From NCBI RefSeq assembly GCF_014837035.1, contig NZ_JACSPS010000001.1:56374-120373 (forward strand): a stretch of 64,000 bases of DNA, in the 5' to 3' direction. Below are positions 52,478 through 62,200 of this stretch, piece by piece. Made by a program: the position numbers and the translations under genes. This DNA comes from Kaistella pullorum. GTDB taxonomy: Bacteria > Bacteroidota > Bacteroidia > Flavobacteriales > Weeksellaceae. The stretch's first letter is position 1; each line of letters starts with the position of its first letter. The notes under the pieces are model-generated. The model did not search any database, was not told the origin of the DNA, and worked only from the letters and a program-made list of their open reading frames with translations.

Positions 52478-53044
52478 ATGAACAAATACATAAAATTCTT
52501 CATTGCAGCACTGATGATCGCTGCCGGCGTATATCTGATGATGAACCGAAATATCGGCTGGGGCATCGTGATGGTTATCCTTTCTGCGATACCTATACTT
52601 TTGTTTTTTAAGAATGAATACATACTGCTCGCGTTTTGGTTTTTAAGAAAGCAGAATATGGTGAAGGCGTCAAACTGGCTGAATAAAATCACGAATTTTG
52701 AGTCGCAGCTTCACCGTTCACAATATGGCTATTTCCATTATCTTCAGGGCTTATGCTTAGCGCAGGACAATCCGCAGAAAGTGGAACCGCTAATGAAAAA
52801 AGCATTGGATTTTGGTCTTAATATGAAGCATGACCGCGCAATGGCGACTTTGAATATTGCTGCAGGCGCACTGCAGAAAGGCCGCCGTCAGGAAGCCGCA
52901 AAACTGCTGGAAGAAGCCAAAAGACTCGACAGCGCCGGAATGATGACCGACCAGATCAAAATGATGAAAGACCAGCTGAAAATGCCGTCCATGCAGAAGC
53001 ACGCGCACAACCCGAACATGCGTCAGCGCGGGAAATTCTTTTAA
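52478..53044 (+). CDS. Membrane protein with TPR-like C-terminal half
   Basis: A 188-residue protein with two adjacent N-terminal membrane segments (about 5-22 and 25-43) and a short loop. The C-terminal half (about 60-170) has paired helices with YFHYLQGLCLAQDN, PLMKKALDFG, ALQKGRRQEAAKLLEEAKRL, the spacing of one to two tetratricopeptide repeats. The end is basic with a Met-, His- and Asn-rich tail. Function not known. It has its own promoter and no obvious operon partner. Confidence 0.75.
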   Translation: MNKYIKFFIAALMIAAGVYLMMNRNIGWGIVMVILSAIPILLFFKNEYILLAFWFLRKQNMVKASNWLNKITNFESQLHRSQYGYFHYLQGLCLAQDNPQKVEPLMKKALDFGLNMKHDRAMATLNIAAGALQKGRRQEAAKLLEEAKRLDSAGMMTDQIKMMKDQLKMPSMQKHAHNPNMRQRGKFF

Positions 53045-53073
53045 AAATCAATTTGGCCTGAATAAAAGCGGGA

Positions 53074-53712
53074 TCACATTTCCCCATTTTGCTCGGCATC
53101 ATAAAATTTCGGCATTTGCCAGTGATACTTCACGGCCAATGTTCTTATTGCCACGATGAGCAGAATGGTAAAAACCTGCACAATTACGTACTTTAAGGAC
53201 GAATATTTCACCAGAAGAAGGAAAGCGCTGCCGCCAATAATGCAGGCTGTTGCGTAAATCTCTTTCCTGAAAATGAGGGGTATTCGGTTGAGCAGAATAT
53301 CGCGGATAATTCCACCAAAACAGCCGGTTATCGTTCCGAGCGTAAGGCAGATCAGCGGATGAAGGTCTGCGCTGAGACCTTTCTGGATACCCACAATCGT
53401 AAAAAGCCCAAGTCCGAAACTGTCGAAAATGAACAGGGTGACCTTGAATTTTTTCTCCAGCGATTTGAAAACCATCGAAAATATACTGGTCACAAAAATC
53501 ACGGAGCACATCAGCATATTGTGCATCCAGAACACGGGCACATCGAGCAGCAAATCGCGCACCGTTCCTCCCCCGACCGATGTAATGAACGCGATGATCA
53601 GCACCCCGAACGGATCAAGTCTTTTCTGCATCGCCGCAAAACTTCCCGACATCGCAAAGGCGACGGTGCCGAGTAATTCAATAAGCAATGTGAAATTTTC
53701 CTGAAGCATCAT
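53074..53712 (-). CDS. TRIC-type / UPF0126 membrane channel
   Basis: A 212-residue integral membrane protein with about seven helices in two repeated halves, each with the Gly-rich GTVAFAMSG and GTITGCFGGIIRDIL motifs. This is the UPF0126/TRIC family (YicG-like), including prokaryotic trimeric cation channels; the substrate is not known. It is the only gene on this strand between coaD and the TPR-like gene. Confidence 0.92.
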   Translation of the reverse strand: MMLQENFTLLIELLGTVAFAMSGSFAAMQKRLDPFGVLIIAFITSVGGGTVRDLLLDVPVFWMHNMLMCSVIFVTSIFSMVFKSLEKKFKVTLFIFDSFGLGLFTIVGIQKGLSADLHPLICLTLGTITGCFGGIIRDILLNRIPLIFRKEIYATACIIGGSAFLLLVKYSSLKYVIVQVFTILLIVAIRTLAVKYHWQMPKFYDAEQNGEM

Positions 53713-53756
53713 GTATTATTCCGATTTCGGTTTAGATTTTACCGGTTGACTGTCAC

Positions 53757-54218
53757 TCAGACCCGTACCGAGTCAGGCACCAGCAACTCATAGTTACCGT
53801 TAAATGAAATGATCTCACGCACAATGCTGCTGCTGATAAACGCTTTGCTGGCCGAAGTGAGCAGAAATATCGTTTCCACTTTATTGTTGTGCGTAAGTTC
53901 GCGGTTGGTTTGTGCGATGGCCTTTTCAAACTCAAAGTCTGACGGATTGCGAAGCCCTCTCAGGATGAATTTTACGTCGCGGCTGCGGCAGTAATCGATC
54001 GTAAGTCCTTCAAAATGATCAACTTCTATATTCGGAAACTTTTCAAAAGTCTTTTTGATAAAATTTATCCGTTGCTCCAGCGAAAACATGTACTTCTTCT
54101 GCGAATTCTGGCCGATCGCGATGATGATCTTATCGAAAAGTGGCGAGGCCCTTTCCACAATATCATAGTGACCAAGCGTAATTGGATCAAATGATCCGGG
54201 AAAAACAGCGACTCTCAT
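53757..54218 (-). CDS. coaD: Phosphopantetheine adenylyltransferase
   Basis: A 153-residue nucleotidyltransferase of CoA synthesis (step four). VFPGSFDPITLGHYDIV carries the (T/H)xGH motif and ISSSIVREI the second signature. Full length. It lies about 80 bases downstream of ddl on the same strand; coaE lies separately at 58642. Confidence 0.96.
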   Translation of the reverse strand: MRVAVFPGSFDPITLGHYDIVERASPLFDKIIIAIGQNSQKKYMFSLEQRINFIKKTFEKFPNIEVDHFEGLTIDYCRSRDVKFILRGLRNPSDFEFEKAIAQTNRELTHNNKVETIFLLTSASKAFISSSIVREIISFNGNYELLVPDSVRV

Positions 54219-54298
54219 GAATATTTTTTGGGATTTAAGTTTAATTTCAGGCGTCCGATCATTTGAAGTAATCTTCTGCTTTTTTTAAATATTTCAAA

Positions 54299-55282
54299 TT
54301 ACTTGTTCAATGCTTTTTCCACCTCGTGTCCGCAAAGATCCTTGATTGAAATTCCGTAGATTTTTGCTTGCTGCGGCAAAATAGAAGCCGGTGAAAAGCC
54401 AGGGTTGGTATTCATTTCGAGCATATAAGGCGTGCCGTCTTTGATGATAAATTCGCTGCGCGAAAAACCACTCATTCCCAGAGAAGTGTAGGCTTTTTTA
54501 GCGATCTGCTCTACGGTTTTACGTGTTTCTTCGTCCAGTCTGGCTGGTGTAATTTCTTCGGAAGCGCCTTCGTATTTCGCTTCATAATCAAAGAATTCAT
54601 TATGCGAAACGATTTCGGTAATGCCCAGGACGATGGTTTCGCCTTTGTAATCTACCACTCCCACGGACACTTCTGTTCCGTCCAGGAAACTCTCAATCAA
54701 AACCTCATCGTCTTCTGCAAAGGCGAATTCAAGGGCTTTGGTGAGTTCAGATGCTTCCTTCACTTTAGAAATACCCAGCGAAGAACCCGATTGATTTGGT
54801 TTTACAAAAACGGGTAAGCCCAGTTCTGCGATGATCTGTCCTTCATCGATGTTGTCGCCACGCTTGATGTAGATGCTTTTTGCAGATGGAATTCCATATT
54901 TTGAAAGCACTGCGAGGGTGTCTTTTTTGTTGAATGTAAGCGCGCTCTGGTAAAATCCGCAGCCCGTATACTTTTGTCCGATGATATCCCAATAAGCCTG
55001 CAGTTCCCCGTTCTCCCCCGGCCGGCCGTGAATAATGTTGAAGCATACATCAAATTTCACATCAAAACCACTGTCGAGATTAATCGAAAAATCGGCTTTA
55101 TTAACCGGCACTTTCTGGTCGCGGTCATCCAGAAAATACCATTCATCTTTGAGGATGACTACTTTATAAACATTATACTGTTCCCGGTCCAGCGAATCAA
55201 AAATAAGCTGGCCACTTTTAAGTGAAACTACGTATTCATCAGAATATCCGCCCATCACTACCGCGACGTTTTTCTTTTTCAT
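54299..55282 (-). CDS. ddl: D-alanine--D-alanine ligase
   Basis: A 327-residue ATP-grasp ligase that makes the D-Ala-D-Ala end of peptidoglycan. VAVVMGGYSDEYVVSLKSG opens the enzyme; FVKPNQSGSSLGISKV is the glycine-rich ATP loop; EMNTNPGFSPASILPQQAKIYGIS holds the metal ligands and substrate site. Divergent from lpxK with 165 bases between. Confidence 0.96.
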   Translation of the reverse strand: MKKKNVAVVMGGYSDEYVVSLKSGQLIFDSLDREQYNVYKVVILKDEWYFLDDRDQKVPVNKADFSINLDSGFDVKFDVCFNIIHGRPGENGELQAYWDIIGQKYTGCGFYQSALTFNKKDTLAVLSKYGIPSAKSIYIKRGDNIDEGQIIAELGLPVFVKPNQSGSSLGISKVKEASELTKALEFAFAEDDEVLIESFLDGTEVSVGVVDYKGETIVLGITEIVSHNEFFDYEAKYEGASEEITPARLDEETRKTVEQIAKKAYTSLGMSGFSRSEFIIKDGTPYMLEMNTNPGFSPASILPQQAKIYGISIKDLCGHEVEKALNK

Positions 55283-55447
55283 AGTGTAATAAATGTATGC
55301 TGAGCAAATTTAAACAAATAGTTTACAAATCTGGCCCGGAGCGCGCAATATCAGCATTTCGCGCAGACAGAAAATCATCATTAAACATTCAAACAACCGG
55401 CTCATGAATTATTAAATTGCCGACAGAAATATGTATTTTTGCGGCCT

Positions 55448-56476
55448 ATGAAAAGATGGTATCTCTACCCTTTTTCCATCGGTTTTCATCTGGTCACCGC
55501 GCTGCGGAATACGATGTATAACTGGGGAATTTTTAAATCGACCTCCTTCAGAACTCCGGTAATCAACGTCGGAAATCTTTCCGTAGGTGGCAGCGGAAAA
55601 TCGCCGATGGTGATGTATCTGGCCGAATTTCTGTCTAAATATTACCGAACCGGTGTGCTTTCGCGCGGTTACGGCCGGATCTCAAAAGGCTACGGTATCA
55701 CCAATTATGACAGTAATTTCAAGACCGTCGGCGACGAAGCGATGCAGCTTTTTGAAAGGTTCAAGAACCGTTTCGTAATCGGTGTTTCAGAAGAACGTGT
55801 TCCCGGCGCGAAAAAAATGATCGAGGACATGGATCTTGATGTCCTGATTTTGGATGATGCGTACCAGCACCGTAAAATAAAACCCGGCTTCAACATTCTG
55901 ATGACCGACTATAATGATCCTTATTTCAAAGATTTCGTGCTGCCGGCAGGTGACTTGCGCGAAAGCCGCAAGGGAATGCGCCGCGCCCAGATCATCATGG
56001 TTTCAAAATGCCCCGATGACCTCACCGACGAGAAAAAACAGTACTACATTTCCAGGATTAAACCCCAGCACGACCAGCACGTGTTTTTTTCAAGTATCGG
56101 ATATGATGAAAATGTCTTCAGCAAAGACAAATCTTTGCCCGACAACAATCTAGCGTATTACGACATCCTTTTGATCACCGGGATAGCAAACCCGAAACCG
56201 CTGCTGAATCATTTGGCAAAATTTTCTCAGCGGGTGAAACATTTAAAATTTAAAGATCATCATAATTTCAGCGATCAGGACATTAAAAACATCCTGAACG
56301 AATACAAGAAACTGGGCGAATACAAACTCATTCTCACCACAGAAAAAGATTATGTAAGGTTGAAGACTTTTGATTATCTGCGCGACCTGGTTTACTACTG
56401 GCCTATCAACGTAAACATCGACCGTAAGGAGGAATTCAACGAACTCATTTTAAATTACGTGCAGAAAAAACGCTGA
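55448..56476 (+). CDS. lpxK: Tetraacyldisaccharide 4'-kinase
   Basis: A 342-residue membrane-bound kinase of lipid A synthesis. MKRWYLYPFSIGFHLVTALRN is the N-terminal membrane helix region; VGNLSVGGSGKSP is the P-loop. I prefer the ATG at 55448 over a TTG nine bases upstream. A -7 box TATTTTTG lies at 55434-55441. It lies 34 bases upstream of dinB on the same strand. Confidence 0.94.
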   Translation: MKRWYLYPFSIGFHLVTALRNTMYNWGIFKSTSFRTPVINVGNLSVGGSGKSPMVMYLAEFLSKYYRTGVLSRGYGRISKGYGITNYDSNFKTVGDEAMQLFERFKNRFVIGVSEERVPGAKKMIEDMDLDVLILDDAYQHRKIKPGFNILMTDYNDPYFKDFVLPAGDLRESRKGMRRAQIIMVSKCPDDLTDEKKQYYISRIKPQHDQHVFFSSIGYDENVFSKDKSLPDNNLAYYDILLITGIANPKPLLNHLAKFSQRVKHLKFKDHHNFSDQDIKNILNEYKKLGEYKLILTTEKDYVRLKTFDYLRDLVYYWPINVNIDRKEEFNELILNYVQKKR

Positions 56477-56510
56477 AAACAGGAATAACTGAAGCGAAAT
56501 TCGCCAAAAA

Positions 56511-57590
56511 ATGGATTTCGGAGACCGCAAAATAATACATGTTGATATGGATGCGTTTTACGCTTCCGTGGAACAGCACGACAATCCTGAACTTCGCGGA
56601 AAACCGCTTGCAGTAGGCGGCGGACTGTATGGCGTGGTGGCCGCGGCAAGTTACGAAGCCCGCAAATTTGGTGTACGCTCCGCCATGCCCGGAAAGCTTG
56701 CACTTGAGAAATGTCCGCATCTCATCGTGGTGAAACCCAAGTTTCAGCGGTACAAGGAAATCTCACAGCAAATACGCAGTATTTTTCACGAATATACAGA
56801 CCTGGTAGAGCCGCTTTCGTTGGACGAAGCCTACCTTGACGTCACCGAAAACAAAAAAAACATCGAATCCGCGAATGATATTGCACGTGAAATCCGCCGA
56901 AAAATCTTTGAACAAACCGGCCTCACAGCCTCAGCCGGAATTTCGGTGAATAAATTTTTAGCTAAAGTTGCCTCAGATTACAACAAGCCCAACGGCCAGA
57001 AGACCATCCATCCAACGCAGGTCCTGGAGTTTATGGATGACCTGCCGATCGAGAAATTCTATGGAATCGGCAAGGTGACCGCGAACAGGATGCACGAACT
57101 GCATATTTTTAAAGGTTCAGATTTAAAAAAGAAAACGCTGGAGGAACTGATCAGTCTGTTCGGAAAGTCGGGGAATTACTACTACAATGTGGTTCGCGGC
57201 ATTCACAACAGTGAAGTGAAACCGCACCGGATACAGAAAAGTGTCGCCGTGGAAGAGACGTTCTGGGAAAATCTTCTGGATGAAGAGGCGGTATTTGAGC
57301 AGCTGAAAATTATCAGTGAAGAATTGGACACACGGCTTGGCAAAAAAAAGATCAGAGGTAAAACGCTGACGCTGAAAATTAAATATAAAGATTTTACACA
57401 GTACACGCGCAGCACCACTTGGGACGGCTACTTCAACAATGCGGAAGATTTCTGGCTCACCGCAAAAAAACTGTGGCAACTTCGGCCTTTTGACAAACCC
57501 GTACGGCTGTTGGGTCTTTCGCTCTCAAACCTCAATACACACGCCAAAAAGCAGGTTTCAGTGCAGCTGAAAATTCCGTTTAAGGATTGA
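56511..57590 (+). CDS. dinB: DNA polymerase IV
   Basis: A 359-residue Y-family polymerase. The catalytic motifs are HVDMDAFYASVEQ and SLDEAYLDVT; VNKFLAKVASDYNKP and the HhH region follow, then the little-finger domain. A C-terminal beta-clamp-binding motif is not obvious. It works in translesion synthesis. No LexA box is visible in the short gap to lpxK. Confidence 0.95.
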   Translation: MDFGDRKIIHVDMDAFYASVEQHDNPELRGKPLAVGGGLYGVVAAASYEARKFGVRSAMPGKLALEKCPHLIVVKPKFQRYKEISQQIRSIFHEYTDLVEPLSLDEAYLDVTENKKNIESANDIAREIRRKIFEQTGLTASAGISVNKFLAKVASDYNKPNGQKTIHPTQVLEFMDDLPIEKFYGIGKVTANRMHELHIFKGSDLKKKTLEELISLFGKSGNYYYNVVRGIHNSEVKPHRIQKSVAVEETFWENLLDEEAVFEQLKIISEELDTRLGKKKIRGKTLTLKIKYKDFTQYTRSTTWDGYFNNAEDFWLTAKKLWQLRPFDKPVRLLGLSLSNLNTHAKKQVSVQLKIPFKD

Positions 57591-57756
57591 ATGCTTTTAA
57601 TTTTGATGCGGACAGACGAAGTAGTTGATGAATCGGATCGATTTGATTCGTCGTCAATTGTACAAATGCAGATATTAGGCCCATCTCAGACCTAAGACCA
57701 ACGAATTTTCCCGTTAACAACAAATTTTGTACTTTAGAAATTACAAAATAAAATAA

Positions 57757-58623
57757 ATGAAGCTATATCCTATACAGTGCGGAAAATTCAAGTTAGATGG
57801 TGGTGCCATGTTCGGTGTTGTCCCGAAAAGTCTCTGGGAGCGTACGAATCCGGCGGATGAAAGAAACCTGATCGAACTCGGAACCCGTTCACTTTTAATG
57901 GAAGACGGCAAGAAACTGATTCTGATCGATTGTGGACTTGGAAACAAACAGGACGATAAGTTTTTCGGCCATTATTCACTTTGGGGCGACGATAATTTAG
58001 ATAAAAACCTTAAAAAATTCGGTTTCGTACGCGATGACATCACGGATGTTTTCCTTACGCATCTTCATTTCGATCACTGCGGTGGTGCGATTGAGTGGAA
58101 TGCGGACCGCACAGGCTATCAGCCCGCCTTTAAAAATGCACAGTTCTGGACCAATGAAGAACACTGGAAGTGGGCTACAGAACCAAATCCAAGAGAAAAA
58201 GCGAGCTTCCTTAAAGAAAATATCCTGCCGATGCAGGAAAGTGGCCAACTGAATTTTTTACCGACACCGATTACGGGAAATTATGGTTTTGCCCCAGACC
58301 TGAAAATGGACGTGATCTTTGTGGACGGACATACCGAAAAACAAATGCTGCCGGTGATCCGCTATCAGGACAAAACAGTGGTTTTCGCCGCAGATCTGAT
58401 TCCTACCGCAGGACATGTTCCGCAGGTGTATGTGATGGGTTATGACACACGGCCGCTGCTGACGATGGAAGAAAAGGGAAAGTTCCTGAAACAGTGCATC
58501 GATAATGAATATCTGCTGTTTTTGGAGCACGATGCGCACCACGAACTGGCAAGCCTTAAAATGACGGAAAAAGGCGTACGCCTCGACGAGACCTATTCGC
58601 TGAACGACATTTTCGGCTATTAA
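57757..58623 (+). CDS. MBL fold metallo-hydrolase
   Basis: A 288-residue metallo-beta-lactamase-fold protein. The metal motif HLHFDHCGG is at about residue 104, followed by conserved Asp and His in VDGHTE and EHDAHH. The length and the GAMFGVVPKSLWERTNPAD start are typical of the lactonase or hydrolase branch (AttM/AiiA-like) of unknown substrate. It is 18 bases upstream of coaE on the same strand. Confidence 0.92.
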   Translation: MKLYPIQCGKFKLDGGAMFGVVPKSLWERTNPADERNLIELGTRSLLMEDGKKLILIDCGLGNKQDDKFFGHYSLWGDDNLDKNLKKFGFVRDDITDVFLTHLHFDHCGGAIEWNADRTGYQPAFKNAQFWTNEEHWKWATEPNPREKASFLKENILPMQESGQLNFLPTPITGNYGFAPDLKMDVIFVDGHTEKQMLPVIRYQDKTVVFAADLIPTAGHVPQVYVMGYDTRPLLTMEEKGKFLKQCIDNEYLLFLEHDAHHELASLKMTEKGVRLDETYSLNDIFGY

Positions 58624-58641
58624 ACTTCGAAGCAGTTAATC

Positions 58642-59250
58642 ATGAAGAAAATAATCGGAATCACCGGTGGTATTGGTTCGGGAAAAAGTACGGTCGCTGA
58701 AATCATCGAAGAATTCGGCTATCCGGTCTATTATTCTGATAACCTCGCAAAGGAAATCGTAAATAATGATGCTGAACTTCAGTTAAAAATCCGCGCGCTG
58801 CTCGGAGATGAAGCTTATGATGCGTCCGGTAGGTACGATCGGGCGTTCGTGGCACAAAAAGTTTTTGATAATGTTAACCAGTTAAATCAGCTAAATTCAC
58901 TGATTCACCCTGCGGTGAAGAAAGATTTTGAGCGTTGGGTGGAAGATCAGGACGAAACATTCCTGTTCAAAGAAACCGCGCTTCTTTTTGAACTTAAGCT
59001 GCATGAAGCCTGCGACCGCTCCATTCTGGTCACGGCCGATGATGAAATCCGCATAAGACGTGTAATGGAACGCGACAACAAAACAACCGGGCAAGTGCAG
59101 GCCATTATCAACAGACAGATGCCTGAAAATGAAAAAGCTGCAATGGCAGATTTTGTAATATTTAATAACGAAGGTTTTGCTGAGCTGCGAAATGCGACAA
59201 ACCTTGTTCTAAAACAGCTTGTCGCATCTTTCGACCAGGAAAATTCTTAA
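58642..59250 (+). CDS. coaE: Dephospho-CoA kinase
   Basis: A 202-residue kinase that completes CoA by phosphorylating dephospho-CoA. The P-loop is GITGGIGSGKSTV near the start, and the lid and CoA region follow with ETALLFEL and RRVMERDN. Full length. Convergent with the large T9SS gene, 5 bases apart. Confidence 0.95.
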   Translation: MKKIIGITGGIGSGKSTVAEIIEEFGYPVYYSDNLAKEIVNNDAELQLKIRALLGDEAYDASGRYDRAFVAQKVFDNVNQLNQLNSLIHPAVKKDFERWVEDQDETFLFKETALLFELKLHEACDRSILVTADDEIRIRRVMERDNKTTGQVQAIINRQMPENEKAAMADFVIFNNEGFAELRNATNLVLKQLVASFDQENS

Positions 59251-59255
59251 ACCTT

Positions 59256-62200
59256 TTAATTTCTGTTTTTCACCAAAACCCAGCCCGTGTATTCGGTCAC
59301 TGTGGTAAATCCAGGTTCTATCCATCTCATCACATACCAGTAACTGCCGCTCTCGACTGATTTTCCGGAAATTTTCCCATCCCAGCTAAATCGGTTGTTG
59401 TTGGTCCCTGTAAATACAGTCTGGCCGCGGCGGTCAAAAATCACCAGATAAGGTTCAGATTTCTTCATCAATCCTGAATAATCGAGCAGATCGTTCTTAC
59501 CGTCGCCATTCGGTGTAATTACGTTAAAACGCTGAATGACATTAAAATCAACAGAAACAGGCTTGCAGTTATCAGCTGAAATCACGTACACTGTGTGGTC
59601 GCCACCCGGAACATTGTTGAATACATTGGAAGACTGATAATTAAAGTTATCGATGGCATACTGATAAGGTGACGTTCCGCCAGTGACGTTAACCGTAACC
59701 GTGCTGCCCACAATTTCGACACTCACAATTTCAGGCAGCGACACCGCCGTCACCGAAACGTTTTGTCTGTAAACGCAGGTACCCGAGGTGAGATCAACCC
59801 AATATTCACCGACTGGAACTGTAATTGAGGTCGTGGTGGCACCTGTACTCCACAAATATTTGTCGAAGCCCGATCCCGCATTGAGCACCGTTGTCGCTTC
59901 AGGACAGATCTGCTTATCGGAAAGTTGTTCAGATTTCTTTGGAATCTGAATATTCACCGTCAGCTTCCCGATCACATCGCAATAAGTGTTTTTATGTAAT
60001 CGCAGATAGTAAACACCTGTTCCGGAAACATTTACCTGATTTGAAATACTGTTTATTTTCTTTTGGGCATCCGCCAAGGTCGAATAGTAAGTGGCCACAA
60101 CTCCCGGATCTGAGGTAAATTCATTAAGGTGATTCGCCAAATTAACCGATTTCACAGCATCGAAATCATCATCGCATTCTATTACTGTAGCGCTCGCTTG
60201 GTCTAGCGCCAGTGAATTTCCGACTTTGAAATCAATCTGCTGTTTTTCGGCCGGACAAACCGATGAATAAGCTCTTACATAAACAGTAGTGTCGGCAGAA
60301 TATGTCCAGTCATCAGGCAAAAGTGTTCTGAAGTCTGAGAAAAGGGAATATTCTACGGTAAAGAGCGTGGAGTTCTGTACAATCACCGGCGTGACGGTCG
60401 AAAATTTCACGTTGACGAAACCGTCGAAATCATCGTCACAGTTGGTTGCGCTATAGGCAGCAACATTCCAGATAGGTTTTGGTGAATCTGTTACGGTAAT
60501 AGTCTTTGTGAAAACGCAGCCCGAAGCATTTGTAAACGATACCGTGTAAACTCCGGCGGATAAAACAGCAGTCTGTGTGGTAGAAACGGTCGTCGCACCA
60601 TTTTTCCAAAGCCAGGAAGTGTAGGTAGATTCAGCCGTAAGGGTAATTGAGCTACCCTGACAAACCGGGTAGGAATAGAGCAATGCAGTAGGTGTAGAAG
60701 CTTTAAATACTGCATTTAAAGTTCCTATTACGTCACAGAAACCTGCTTTTTTAAACCGGTAGTAAAAAGTCTTGTTGCCGGTAATGGCCTGTCCAGCATT
60801 AATCGTGGGAGTGTTCGCCTGTGCCGCCTGTAATGTAGCGAAATATCTTAATGTCACTAAAGTATCTGTAGTGAAACGGTTGATGTAAGCTGCCAGGTTG
60901 ATGTTTTCTGTACCGTTCGCGTCATTGTCGCAAACTGTTACTGTGTCGGTCGCTGTGATAAGTGAAAGGGAATTGCCGATTTTAAAATCGATCGTCCTGA
61001 ATTCGGCCGGACAAACCGATGAATAAGCTCTTACATAAACAGTAGTGTCGGCAGAATATGTCCAGTCATCAGGCAAAAGTGTCCTGAAGTCTGAGAAAAG
61101 GGAATATTCTACGGTAAAGAGCGTGGAGTTCTGTACAATCAATAGCGTGACGGTCGAAAATTTCACGTTGACGAAACCGTCGAAATCATCATCACAATTC
61201 ACCGCATTGTACGCCGCGGTATTCCACTTCGGTTTTGGCGAATCGGTTACTGTCACTGCCTGTTGATAGCGGCAGCCATCAGCATTGGTAAACTCAACCG
61301 TGTAGGTGCCGGCACCAGCTGTAATTGTTTGGGTGGTGGCTCCTGTGCTCCACAGAATTGCGGTGTAGCCTGATCCAATATCCAAAGTTGTGGTAGAACC
61401 CAGGCATACGGAAACATTTGCAGGAAGTGTGGGTGACGGCGTGGCTTTTTTAAATATAATATTCAAAACTCCAATTTCATCACACAATCCGGCCCGTGAG
61501 AATCTGTAGTAGAATGTTTTGTCCGCCGTGATGGTCTGATTGGCTACGATTGCAGGAGTATTATTCTGAGCATCTGTTAAATTCGGGAAGAATTTCACCG
61601 TTGTGGATGTATCTGCCGTAAACATTGAAACAAAATCATTCAGATCGATATCTTCGGTGTTATCCTGGTTGGTGTCACAGATCAATTTTGACTGTGGAGT
61701 CGCGACTGTAAATTTAGTGCCGGTTTTAAGCTGAATTTCTTTAATGATAGTCGGACAGCCGTTAGGCGCGTCAACTCTGATCCACACAGAAGTGTCGCCA
61801 GTGAAGGAGAAATTTCCCGTGATGTTATCATTCAGACCTGCCGTTGCTTTAGGCAGCGTATCATAATATTTCACGACAAAATTTGATGCCTGTACCAATA
61901 CGACCGGCGTTACCGTAGTTAAATCCACCTTATAAGTGCCGTCGATCTTGCCGTCTACATCTTCATCACAATGCAGTTTGGTGTATAGGTTCTCTTTAAC
62001 TTCAGGAGCTAACTTAGATTTAAGCTCCACCTTCGCGACGGAAATACAACCTATGGAATTGACCAGGCGTATATAAATAAAGCCGTCACCGGAAGTATAG
62101 CTCGTAAAATTCAGGATTTCATCTCCCGGAATGTCATTCTGCGCACCGTCGAATGTTTTAAAATAACTCTTGACAAGCGTATTATCCGGCGAAACGGGCG

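Noticed and set aside
57591-57756. Possible promoter/operator in the gap before the MBL hydrolase (GAATCGGATCGATTTGATTCG-like partial symmetry)
   Set aside because: The symmetry is short and imperfect and there is no full -33/-7 match; not enough to call a site.
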